This document shows, in pieces, positions 56,462 to 62,203 of a DNA stretch of 62,203 nucleotides (position 1 is the stretch's first letter; the number at the start of each line of letters is the position of its first letter). The notes beneath the pieces are model-generated. The model made no database searches. It saw only the letters and a list, made by a program, of their open reading frames with translations, and was not told the origin of the DNA. The translations under genes and the position numbers were made by a program. The stretch is from Glycomyces sp. YM15 (GTDB lineage: Bacteria; Actinomycetota; Actinomycetes; Mycobacteriales; Micromonosporaceae). Where the stretch lies: positions 1 to 62,203 of the forward strand of contig NZ_JAERMK010000022.1 of NCBI RefSeq assembly GCF_016918015.1, in the 5' to 3' direction.

Positions 56462-56802
56462 CCGATTCGGAACACACGGTGATGTCACTCTGATCGGTGA
56501 CGGATACCCGACGTCCGGAGGATGGGACGGGCCATCTCGTTCTGATACATATGAAACCGGTGACAGTACCCCGTACGTGCCTGCGAACAAACGCTCGACG
56601 GTTCATACTTTTGGTCAGGATTGCTTGACGGTTGTGCCATGTCAGTGGCGAGCCCTAGTCTGCTCACTGCAACACGACGTAACTTGGCTATGCCCCGCGA
56701 AGCACGACCAATCACATCCAATGGTTCAGCTCAGCATGAATGCCAACGTATTACCCAACACTGCCAGTGATTCGCATTTTGGGTGGGAAGGCGGACAACA
56801 CC
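56462..56802. other. Intergenic region of lower GC content
   Basis: The 341 bases are distinctly A/T-richer than the flanks and hold no supportable gene. TTGACG at 56625-56630 may be a -35 for the YbjN gene, but I find no well-spaced -10. No strong hairpin was found. Confidence 0.4.
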
Positions 56803-57600
56803 ATGGCATGGTGGCGCAGCAGAAAACGCGACGCACAGCAAGAATCGATCGCCGAGACGGTCGCGGAAGCCGACACCGAGCTCGGCGGAGCCGTTGAGCG
56901 CGCTCAGGCGCGCGGCAGCCAGCCCAGCGCGGTCCCGACCCCGCGCGCCGAGCGGCAGGATGACCCCGAGCTCGACACCGAGGAGTTCGAGGTCGACCTC
57001 GAGTTCGCCTCCCGGGAGCTGCGTCACGAGCTCACCGCGGAGCAGCTCCTGCTCGGCCCCGAGCGCGAGCAGATCTCCGAAGTCGACCGCTGGCATCTCA
57101 TCAAGCGCGACCTCGAGGAGATCGACCCGGACTTCATCACCGACCTGGAGCAGATCGCCGCGGACGCGGTGGCCCAGGAGACCGATGAGGCCGCGCCGCT
57201 CGACTCGGACCGCATCATCGCGGCCCTGAGGAACCTCGACATCCGTTACCTCGTCGACGAGAACGGCGGCATCGTGGCCCTCTGGGAGCGCCACATCGTC
57301 CAGGTCCGCGCCGAGGGCCCCGACGCCGACATCCTGGTCCTGCGCGCCCGCGCCTACCAGACCGTCCCCCGAGAGTGGTCCGAGCGCGGCTACGCGGCCA
57401 TGAACGAATGGAACCGCACCCGCCGCTTCCTCAAGGCCTACCTGGGCGAGCCGACCGATTCGGGCGCGCTCCCCGTCTTCGGCGAGATCCAGGTCCCCGT
57501 CCGCCCCGGTATCACCACCGCCCTGCTCGAAGAGCTCATCGACTGCGGCACCGCGATCTCGGGCACATTCGTCGAGTGGCTCGAGGGCGAACTGCTGTAA
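56803..57600 (+). CDS. YbjN domain protein
   Basis: The 265-residue protein has a ~90-residue acidic, probably disordered N-terminal part and a C-terminal YbjN-type domain (about 140-262): IIAALRNLDIRYLVDENGGI, HIVQVRAEGPDADILVLRAR, MNEWNRTRRFLKAYLG and VPVRPGITTALLEELIDCGT. YbjN domains resemble type III secretion chaperones, and their role in actinobacteria is unknown. The ATG at 56803 is preferred over an earlier frame start because AWWRSRKRD is a plausible N terminus and GGGAAGG lies upstream. It ends at a strong terminator. Confidence 0.85.
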   Translation: MAWWRSRKRDAQQESIAETVAEADTELGGAVERAQARGSQPSAVPTPRAERQDDPELDTEEFEVDLEFASRELRHELTAEQLLLGPEREQISEVDRWHLIKRDLEEIDPDFITDLEQIAADAVAQETDEAAPLDSDRIIAALRNLDIRYLVDENGGIVALWERHIVQVRAEGPDADILVLRARAYQTVPREWSERGYAAMNEWNRTRRFLKAYLGEPTDSGALPVFGEIQVPVRPGITTALLEELIDCGTAISGTFVEWLEGELL

Positions 57601-57625
57601 CCCTGCCGGTCCGACCGTTGCGCAC

Positions 57626-57661
57626 CGCCGCCCCGGGCTCCCATCGGAGCCCGGGGCGGCG
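57626..57661 (+). terminator. Terminator after the YbjN gene
   Basis: A perfect 15-bp stem (57626-57640 with 57647-57661) with a six-base loop, followed by TTTG. Confidence 0.85.
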
Positions 57662-57737
57662 CTTTGAACAGGTGCGATTCCCGCCGAACCGGTACGCTCA
57701 TGGGGAACCCCCATCTCCAAATTGGATAGGAGACCCC

Positions 57738-58616
57738 ATGACCTCCGAGCCCCAAGGCGCCCAGCCTCCCGACGCCGCCGCACCCGCACCCTCCGATTCC
57801 GAACCCGCAGCGCCGCAACCCGATGCCACGGTCAACATCCCCGCCCAGGCCTCGCCGCCGGCCTTCGAGTCCGAAGAGCACGACACGGTGAAGGTCGTTC
57901 CGGGAGCGGCACCGCGGCCGGCCGCCGACCTGCCCGAGGCCTCGTTCGAGTCCGGCGACGACGACTTCCTCACGGAGACAAGGGCACCCGTCCCCGCAGC
58001 AGGCTCCTCGTTCGCCCCGGCGCCCGCAGCCGCCCAAATGCCCACGGCCGCAACGGCACCGGCCGCCCCCGCCATGCCGCAGACGGCGCTCCCGTCACCG
58101 GTCGCCCCGCCCGCCCAGGGCTACGCGATGACGCCGCCGCCGACGGGTCCTCCCGCGGCCTCGCCCGCCGGTCCGCCGCCCGCGATGCCGACGGGACCGA
58201 TGCCGCCGCCCCCGGCGCCGCGCAAACCCCGCAACAACGCCGCGATCGCCTTCGCCGTGATCGCGCTCGTGCTGTTCGTCACCGCTGCGGCCTTCGGGAT
58301 CCTCTACTCGGAGAAGGCGAACGACTTCGACGACCAGGCCGACCAGCTCCGGTCCGTCGAAGCCGACCGCGACGCACTCGACGACGCGAAGGCCGAACTC
58401 GAGGACGAGATCGTCGCGCTCCAACTGGAACGCGACAACCTCCAGGCCGACTCCGACGCTCGCCAGGTCTGTTCCGACGCGCTCGACGCCCTGATCGCCG
58501 ACGAGTACCCGGGCACCATCGACGACCTCGAAGACCTGGCCAGCAGCGAGTACCTCGAATGGGCCCAGGCCCATGACGAGCTCTACCGCGAGGTCGAGCG
58601 CCAGTGCCTGGCCTGA
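57738..58616 (+). CDS. Proline-rich single-span membrane protein with coiled coil
   Basis: No family is recognised. The 292-residue protein has a ~170-residue Pro/Ala-rich disordered N-terminal part, one membrane helix at about 177-197 (NAAIAFAVIALVLFVTAAAF), a heptad-like coiled coil (DQADQLRSVEADRDALDDAK and onwards) and a small C-terminal domain with two Cys (DARQVCSDALDALIADEYPG ... VERQC). The topology puts the coiled coil outside if the Pro-rich part is cytoplasmic. GGAGA lies just before the ATG. It has its own terminators on both sides. Confidence 0.8.
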   Translation: MTSEPQGAQPPDAAAPAPSDSEPAAPQPDATVNIPAQASPPAFESEEHDTVKVVPGAAPRPAADLPEASFESGDDDFLTETRAPVPAAGSSFAPAPAAAQMPTAATAPAAPAMPQTALPSPVAPPAQGYAMTPPPTGPPAASPAGPPPAMPTGPMPPPPAPRKPRNNAAIAFAVIALVLFVTAAAFGILYSEKANDFDDQADQLRSVEADRDALDDAKAELEDEIVALQLERDNLQADSDARQVCSDALDALIADEYPGTIDDLEDLASSEYLEWAQAHDELYREVERQCLA

Positions 58617-58634
58617 TCCGAACCTGAAGCGCGA

Positions 58635-58666
58635 ACGGAGCGGCGGGGAGAACCCCGCCGCTCCGT
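58635..58666 (+). terminator. Terminator after the coiled-coil protein gene
   Basis: A perfect 14-bp stem (58635-58648 with 58653-58666) with the loop AGAA, followed by TTTC. Confidence 0.9.
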
Positions 58667-58700
58667 TTCATGTTCAGTCGACTCGGCGCAGAACGAGTGC

Positions 58701-58828
58701 CATGCGTTCCGCATCCCGCTCATGCTTCATGCGTTCCGCATACCGCGCTCAAGCTTCATGCGTTCCGCATGCTGCGCTCAAGCTTCATGCGTTCCGCATG
58801 CTGCGCTCAAGCTTCATGCGTTCCGCAT
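58701..58828 (-). repeat. 29-bp tandem repeat derived from the glbO 3' end
   Basis: The dyad CATGCGTTCCGCAT occurs at 58701, 58728, 58757, 58786 and 58815, with spacing 27, 29, 29 and 29. The copy at 58815 is part of the glbO coding end (the codons for Met-Arg-Asn-Ala and the stop); the others lie downstream of its stop on the minus strand. Each copy holds an ATGCG/CGCAT inverted repeat around three bases. Confidence 0.9.
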
Positions 58829-59242
58829 GAAGTCCGCCGCCCGCTCCATGTACTCCCACATGACCTTGTCGTACTCGGGCGCCAGGGCGACCTCGTCCAT
58901 CGCGTGGCGCATGCAGCGCAGCCAGGCGTCGCGCTCGCGCTCGCCGATCGTGAAAGGCGCGTGGCGCATCCGCAGGCGCGGGTGGCCCCGCTCCTCGGAG
59001 TAGGTGTGCGGCCCGCCCCAGTACTGCTCGAGGAACATCTTCAGCCGCCGGGCCGCCGGGGCCAGGTCCGCTTCGGGGTACATCGGGCGCATGATCGGGT
59101 CGTCGGCCACCTGCGCGTAGAACGCGTTCGTCAGGCGTTCGAAGGTCGCTTCGCCGCCCACGGCCTCGTAGAAGGACTGCGTGGGCGCAGGCTGTCCGGT
59201 CGGCGTCAGGGCCACCACGGCCCGCGGGCTGTCACTAGGCAT
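58814..59242 (-). CDS. glbO: Group II truncated haemoglobin
   Basis: The 142-residue trHbII has the expected residues: TyrB10 in LTNAFYAQV, the proximal His in LRMRHAPF, and the Trp G8 in RDAWLRCMRHAM, preceded by LKMFLEQYWGGPHTYSEERG. GlbO-type globins bind O2 with high affinity and are tied to respiration and redox protection. In M. tuberculosis the homologue lies next to an HNH gene and a DUF5130 gene, as here. The ATG at 59242 is favoured; an earlier in-frame start at 59290 would add 16 residues. The 3' end is tandemly repeated downstream. Confidence 0.93.
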   Translation of the reverse strand: MPSDSPRAVVALTPTGQPAPTQSFYEAVGGEATFERLTNAFYAQVADDPIMRPMYPEADLAPAARRLKMFLEQYWGGPHTYSEERGHPRLRMRHAPFTIGERERDAWLRCMRHAMDEVALAPEYDKVMWEYMERAADFMRNA

Positions 59243-59318
59243 CTCCCAATCGTGCCAAGGGCGGGACCAACTAGGAAGCCGATCCGGCACGCGTCACACC
59301 GAATGGGCCGCACATCAC

Positions 59319-60362
59319 CTAGGCGGTCGCCCCGTCCGCCCCGGCAGCCTCACCGCTCGCCATGGTGCGGGGCACGTAGATCCGGCCGCTCGTCGAGCTG
59401 ATGATGCCCTCCTCGCGCAGTGCCTCGCTCACCCGCCTGCGCAGTTCGCGGCCCGCCGCCCACTGCTGATCGGAAGCCGTCCGCACGCCCAAACGCACCT
59501 TGACCTCATCGATGGTCACCTCCGTCGGGCCGAGGTACTCGGGCTCGCGGAGGATGTGGTCGCGCCATGCCTCGTCTTCGGCGAACGCCGCGGCCACCGC
59601 GGTGATGACCTCCCCGACCCGATCCAGGTCCGCGCTCGGCGGCAGCGGCGTGTCCACCACGACATACGCCCAGCTCTGACTCGAGTTGCCGACCCGCAGG
59701 ATCTGCCCGTTGCGCATGTACCACAGGGTCCCGTCCAGCGACCGGAGCGTGGTCACCCGCAGTCCCATGTCCACCACCTCGCCCGACGCGTCGCCGACGT
59801 CCACGAAATCGCCTACGCCGTACTGGTCCTCGATGAGGATGAAGATCCCGGCCAGGTAGTCCTGCACCAGGTTCTGGGCGCCGAAGCCGATCGCGATGCC
59901 GGCGATCCCCGCGCTGGCGAGGATCGGCGCGAGGTTGACGTCGAAGGCGCTGAGCACCAGCATGAACGCAATGGTGAAGATCACGATTCCGGCGACGTGC
60001 TGGAGTACGCCGGTGAGCGTCTCGGCGCGCTTTTCGCCGCGGTCGCCGAGCAGTTCATCGCGGCGGGAGTTGCCGGAGCCGAGCTTGTCGGCGAGCTCCG
60101 CGATCGACTGCGGGCCCTTGATCGAGGTGACCTGCTTGATGATGCGGCCGATGGCCCGGTTGACGAGCCAGCGGAGGAAGAAGGCCGCGACGAGGATGAT
60201 CAGGACCTGCCCGATCTTGTCGAGCACCACACCGCCGTCGACGGCGAAGTCGCCGTTGCCGGAGAGCTTGTACAGCAGCGAGCACGAGTTGAAGCCCGCG
60301 TCGCAGGGCGAGGCCTCCTCGGTGGCGGCTAGCAGTTCCACGTTCGTCCTTCTCAAGGTCAT
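59319..60362 (-). CDS. MscS family mechanosensitive channel
   Basis: The 347-residue product has three membrane segments: VLDKIGQVLIILVAAFFLRW, VLQHVAGIVIFTIAFMLVLS and the pore helix ILASAGIAGIAIGFGAQNLV, followed by the MscS beta domain with FILIEDQYGVGDFVDVGDAS. These channels release solutes on osmotic downshock. The C-terminal alpha/beta domain is intact. The ATG at 60362 is chosen; an upstream ATG at 60464 would add 34 mostly polar residues. It lies between glbO and the divergent HNH gene. Confidence 0.93.
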   Translation of the reverse strand: MTLRRTNVELLAATEEASPCDAGFNSCSLLYKLSGNGDFAVDGGVVLDKIGQVLIILVAAFFLRWLVNRAIGRIIKQVTSIKGPQSIAELADKLGSGNSRRDELLGDRGEKRAETLTGVLQHVAGIVIFTIAFMLVLSAFDVNLAPILASAGIAGIAIGFGAQNLVQDYLAGIFILIEDQYGVGDFVDVGDASGEVVDMGLRVTTLRSLDGTLWYMRNGQILRVGNSSQSWAYVVVDTPLPPSADLDRVGEVITAVAAAFAEDEAWRDHILREPEYLGPTEVTIDEVKVRLGVRTASDQQWAAGRELRRRVSEALREEGIISSTSGRIYVPRTMASGEAAGADGATA

Positions 60363-60542
60363 CGAGGCGCGGCCGCCGAGTTCACGGCCCGCGCGCCCCT
60401 GCCGACGTCCGAACGATCCGGTGTCGTCCGGGGTCCGCTCAGACGATATTCGCGCGTCATTCAAGATCCCACGGAACCAGGGTGCAATTTTCTGAGATAT
60501 AGGTCAAACTTGACGGGACCGATGGCTTGGAGGTACGTCACC

Positions 60543-61154
60543 GTGATAGGTCCTCGACATAGGAGCACGCTCGACAGCGATGACCCTTCCCCAGGGGTGC
60601 TCCCGAATCTCTTCACGCACAGCGCGGCCACACTGGGCTCCGCCCTCGTCCTGAACCAGAGCTATGAGCCACTATGCGTGATACCAGTCAAGCGGGCGGC
60701 GGTGCTGCTGCTCACTCGAAAGGCCGAAACCGTCACTCCTGGTGACGGTTTTCTGCGCTCGGAAACCATGCACATCCCCGTCCCGTCGGTGGTCCGCCTC
60801 AACCGCTACGTGCCGATCCCCAGGCAGGTCGGGTCCAGCCCCTCGCGGCGCGGCGTGTTCGCCCGCGACGACTGGCGCTGCGTGTACTGCAACGCGTCGG
60901 CCGAGACCATCGACCACGTCGTGCCCCGCTCACGCGGCGGCACGCACACGTGGGACAACGTCGTGGCGGCCTGCGCCCCCTGCAACCACCGCAAGAGCGA
61001 CAAGACCCTCGCCGAACTCGGCTGGCGCCTGCCCCGGGTGCCCCGGCCGCCCTCGGGCTGGCAGCTGCGCGGCTTCCGCGGCCAGCGCCGCCCCGACCCG
61101 GCGTGGGAAGCCTGGCTTCCCCGCCACGGGAAGGAGCGCGTCCGGCTCTCCTGA
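60543..61154 (+). CDS. HNH endonuclease (actinobacterial core type)
   Basis: The 203-residue protein starts with SALVLNQSYEPLCVIPVKRA after a short leader and has a C-terminal HNH domain: FARDDWRCVYCN, ASAETIDHVVPRSRGGTHTW and DNVVAACAPCNHRKSDKT, with two CxxC pairs for a structural zinc and the HNH catalytic residues. It is a conserved single-copy gene of actinobacteria, not obviously mobile; its role is unknown but may be in DNA repair. The GTG at 60543 has GGAGG nine bases upstream. A terminator follows. Confidence 0.9.
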   Translation: MIGPRHRSTLDSDDPSPGVLPNLFTHSAATLGSALVLNQSYEPLCVIPVKRAAVLLLTRKAETVTPGDGFLRSETMHIPVPSVVRLNRYVPIPRQVGSSPSRRGVFARDDWRCVYCNASAETIDHVVPRSRGGTHTWDNVVAACAPCNHRKSDKTLAELGWRLPRVPRPPSGWQLRGFRGQRRPDPAWEAWLPRHGKERVRLS

Positions 61155-61168
61155 GCGAGGCCATCGGA

Positions 61169-61215
61169 CGAACAGGGCCCCCGACAGTCACTCGACCGTC
61201 GGCGGGCCCTGTTCG
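61169..61215 (+). terminator. Terminator after the HNH gene
   Basis: An outer 12-bp perfect stem (61169-61180 with 61204-61215) holds an inner 5-bp stem (61181-61185 with 61198-61202) with one bulged base. The rest of the spacer to 61424 shows only TAGTCT near 61308 as a -10 candidate. Confidence 0.8.
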
Positions 61216-61424
61216 CGTCCTTGCCGCGGCGCACCAACGCAATCGCTCCCTGTGCGACCGACTGCACGGAGTTACCACCTGCGGCGAGGTGAGGGGCGTA
61301 ATTGGATTAGTCTGAGGGCCGGACTCGGAGCCCGCTTTCCGGCCGTGACTGAGGAGGGCGACGACGCCCGCTTGCCAGCCGTTGATTCGCCGAGTCACCC
61401 TGTACCTGTATTTAGGGGAGCAAC

Positions 61425-61685
61425 ATGACGTTCCAGGACTTGCTGATACTGTTCGGCGCCCCGATCCTGGTTGTGGTCGCGGTCTTCGCCGTGATCTTCC
61501 TGCGGCACCCGAGGCCGCAGTCCCGCTACCGCGCGGGCGAGCCCTACAACTTCAAACCGGTGTGGTTCGTCGCCCGCAATGGCGCGGTGGCAGGCGAGTC
61601 CGGCTTGGCCGAACTCGAGTCCGGCGCCCACGGCGCCGCGACCGTCGCCAGTGGACCCAAGGGAGGCTCGCATGGCAAGTGGTAA
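61425..61685 (+). CDS. ctaJ: CtaJ-like small subunit of aa3-type cytochrome oxidase
   Basis: The 86-residue protein has one N-terminal membrane helix (LLILFGAPILVVVAVFAVIF), then RYRAGEPYNFKPVWF and a Gly-rich tail ending GGSHGKW. This pattern fits the accessory subunit CtaJ of the actinobacterial bc1-aa3 supercomplex, which I recall as encoded beside the HNH and DUF5130 genes. Assignment is from remembered pattern and synteny. AGGGGAG precedes the ATG. The 3' end overlaps the next gene by 14 bases. Confidence 0.6.
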   Translation: MTFQDLLILFGAPILVVVAVFAVIFLRHPRPQSRYRAGEPYNFKPVWFVARNGAVAGESGLAELESGAHGAATVASGPKGGSHGKW

Positions 61686-62106
61686 CCAGGTGGCGATCGT
61701 CGAGGGCGTCGACAAGAGCCCCGAAGACGTTCAGCCGGCGATGCTCGAAGGCCCCTTCGACACCCGCGAACTGCTGCACATCGACGAGGCCCTCTCCGTC
61801 GCCGAGCGCGACGGCGGCGGCCTGCACTACAGCGTGTACGTCGGCCCGCTGAACGACCCGGTCCGCGGCGCCGCCGAGGCACTGCACGACAAGCTCGCCG
61901 ACCCCGACCGCTCGATCCTCGTCGCCGTCTCGCCCGAGCAGCGGCAGCTGGAGATCGTGACGGGCAAGATCGCCCAGGAGAAGGTCCCGGACCGCTCCGC
62001 GGCGCTCGTCGTCTTCTCCATGGAAGCCGCTTTCGGCGCCGGGCAGCTGGCCGGGGGCATCATCACCGGCCTGCGGATGCTCGCGGAGACCGCCTCGAGC
62101 CGCTAG
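61672..62106 (+). CDS. DUF5130 (TPM-like) protein
   Basis: The 144-residue protein resembles M. tuberculosis Rv2468c-type DUF5130 proteins: FDTRELLHIDEALSVAERDG, GLHYSVYVGPLNDPVRGAAE, then SILVAVSPEQRQLEIVTGKI and a final hydrophobic AAFGAGQLAGGIITGLRMLA. The fold is related to TPM domains, which in other families act on membrane protein quality control or phosphate esters; here function is unknown. The ATG at 61672 lies inside the ctaJ-like gene with GGGAGG upstream. It is complete, ending just before the artefactual end. Confidence 0.8.
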   Translation: MASGNQVAIVEGVDKSPEDVQPAMLEGPFDTRELLHIDEALSVAERDGGGLHYSVYVGPLNDPVRGAAEALHDKLADPDRSILVAVSPEQRQLEIVTGKIAQEKVPDRSAALVVFSMEAAFGAGQLAGGIITGLRMLAETASSR

Positions 62107-62120
62107 ACCCGAGACATGGC

Positions 62121-62203
62121 GGTGGGGGGGGGGGGGGGGGGGGGCGGGGGGCCCCCCCCCCCCCCGGGGGGGCGCGGGGGGGGGGCGGGGGGGGGTTCCG
62201 GGG
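62121..62203. other. Low-complexity G/C homopolymer, probable assembly artefact
   Basis: From about 62121 the sequence is almost only runs of G and C, with no other base except a short TT. It does not resemble any natural spacer in the window and starts 15 bases after the DUF5130 stop. Poly-G tails are typical sequencing noise at contig ends. Confidence 0.85.

Noticed and set aside
58701..58828. 29-bp repeats considered as a CRISPR array
   Set aside because: The units are directly adjacent with no variable spacers and derive from the glbO 3' end. No cas gene is present.

Overview
The window comes from a high-GC Gram-positive actinomycete chromosome. The evidence is the near-exclusive use of G or C in third codon positions, frequent GTG and TTG starts, a DivIVA-family protein, DUF3145, DUF4439, DUF5130 and DUF2631-type proteins, a mycothiol-reductase-type DsbA protein, a group II truncated haemoglobin, and the actinobacterial order rimP-nusA-ylxR-infB, DUF503-rbfA-MATE-truB and dxr-rip1-ispG. 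A relative of Glycomyces/Stackebrandtia or Micromonospora is plausible, but I cannot settle the family. No tRNA, rRNA, CRISPR array, transposase or phage gene is visible. The last ~80 bases are a G/C homopolymer, almost certainly an assembly artefact at a contig end.

Layout. 0.1-1.1 kb (minus): an M23-type exported protein and a YraN-family protein. 1.5-9.2 kb (plus): the translation and envelope block rpsB-tsf-pyrH-frr-cdsA-rlmN, then a large low-complexity protein with DivIVA-like modules at both ends. 9.3-11.2 kb: a small DUF2631-like membrane protein (minus) and a metallo-beta-lactamase/Rieske fusion (plus). 11.2-13.0 kb: a 1.75-kb stretch without a supportable gene, rich in short tandem repeats. 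13.0-16.1 kb: a TetR regulator divergent from an MmpL transporter. 16.2-19.5 kb: a sugar ABC importer (two permeases and a binding lipoprotein, no ATPase) behind a promoter with a LacI-like operator in its spacer.

19.6-24.3 kb (plus): purU, then the isoprenoid/site-2-protease cluster dxr-rip1-ispG. 24.5-26.4 kb: a membrane protein and map. 26.5-30.8 kb (minus): a PadR-controlled FtsX/MacB-type ABC exporter. 30.8-31.6 kb (minus): two ferritin-like DUF4439-type genes. 31.7-36.7 kb (plus): rimP-nusA-ylxR-infB. 36.7-40.7 kb: a methyltransferase, a NarL-type two-component system and a small membrane protein sit between infB and DUF503-rbfA-MATE-truB (40.9-44.3 kb), genes that usually follow infB closely.

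44.4-47.5 kb: an AraC regulator, a mycothiol-reductase-like DsbA protein with a CPWA motif, DUF3145 and a short unknown protein. 47.7-53.6 kb (minus): a trehalose cluster, otsA followed by a fused OtsB phosphatase/GH15 hydrolase, followed by a transmembrane Ser/Thr kinase whose start lies in a long hairpin. 53.8-58.6 kb (plus): ettA, a thioesterase, an unknown protein, a YbjN protein and a proline-rich coiled-coil membrane protein. 58.7-62.1 kb: truncated haemoglobin glbO (with its 3' end tandemly amplified), an MscS channel, an HNH endonuclease, a CtaJ-like cytochrome oxidase subunit and DUF5130.

The content is mostly core: ribosome assembly and translation, UMP and CDP-diacylglycerol synthesis, the MEP isoprenoid pathway, regulated membrane proteolysis and trehalose metabolism. 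The most unusual items are the phosphatase-GH15 fusion with its adjacent kinase hairpin, the protein with four DivIVA-like modules, the MBL-Rieske fusion, a near-consensus promoter that fires straight into a hairpin upstream of purU, the 29-bp repeats behind glbO, and the repeat-rich gene-poor stretch.
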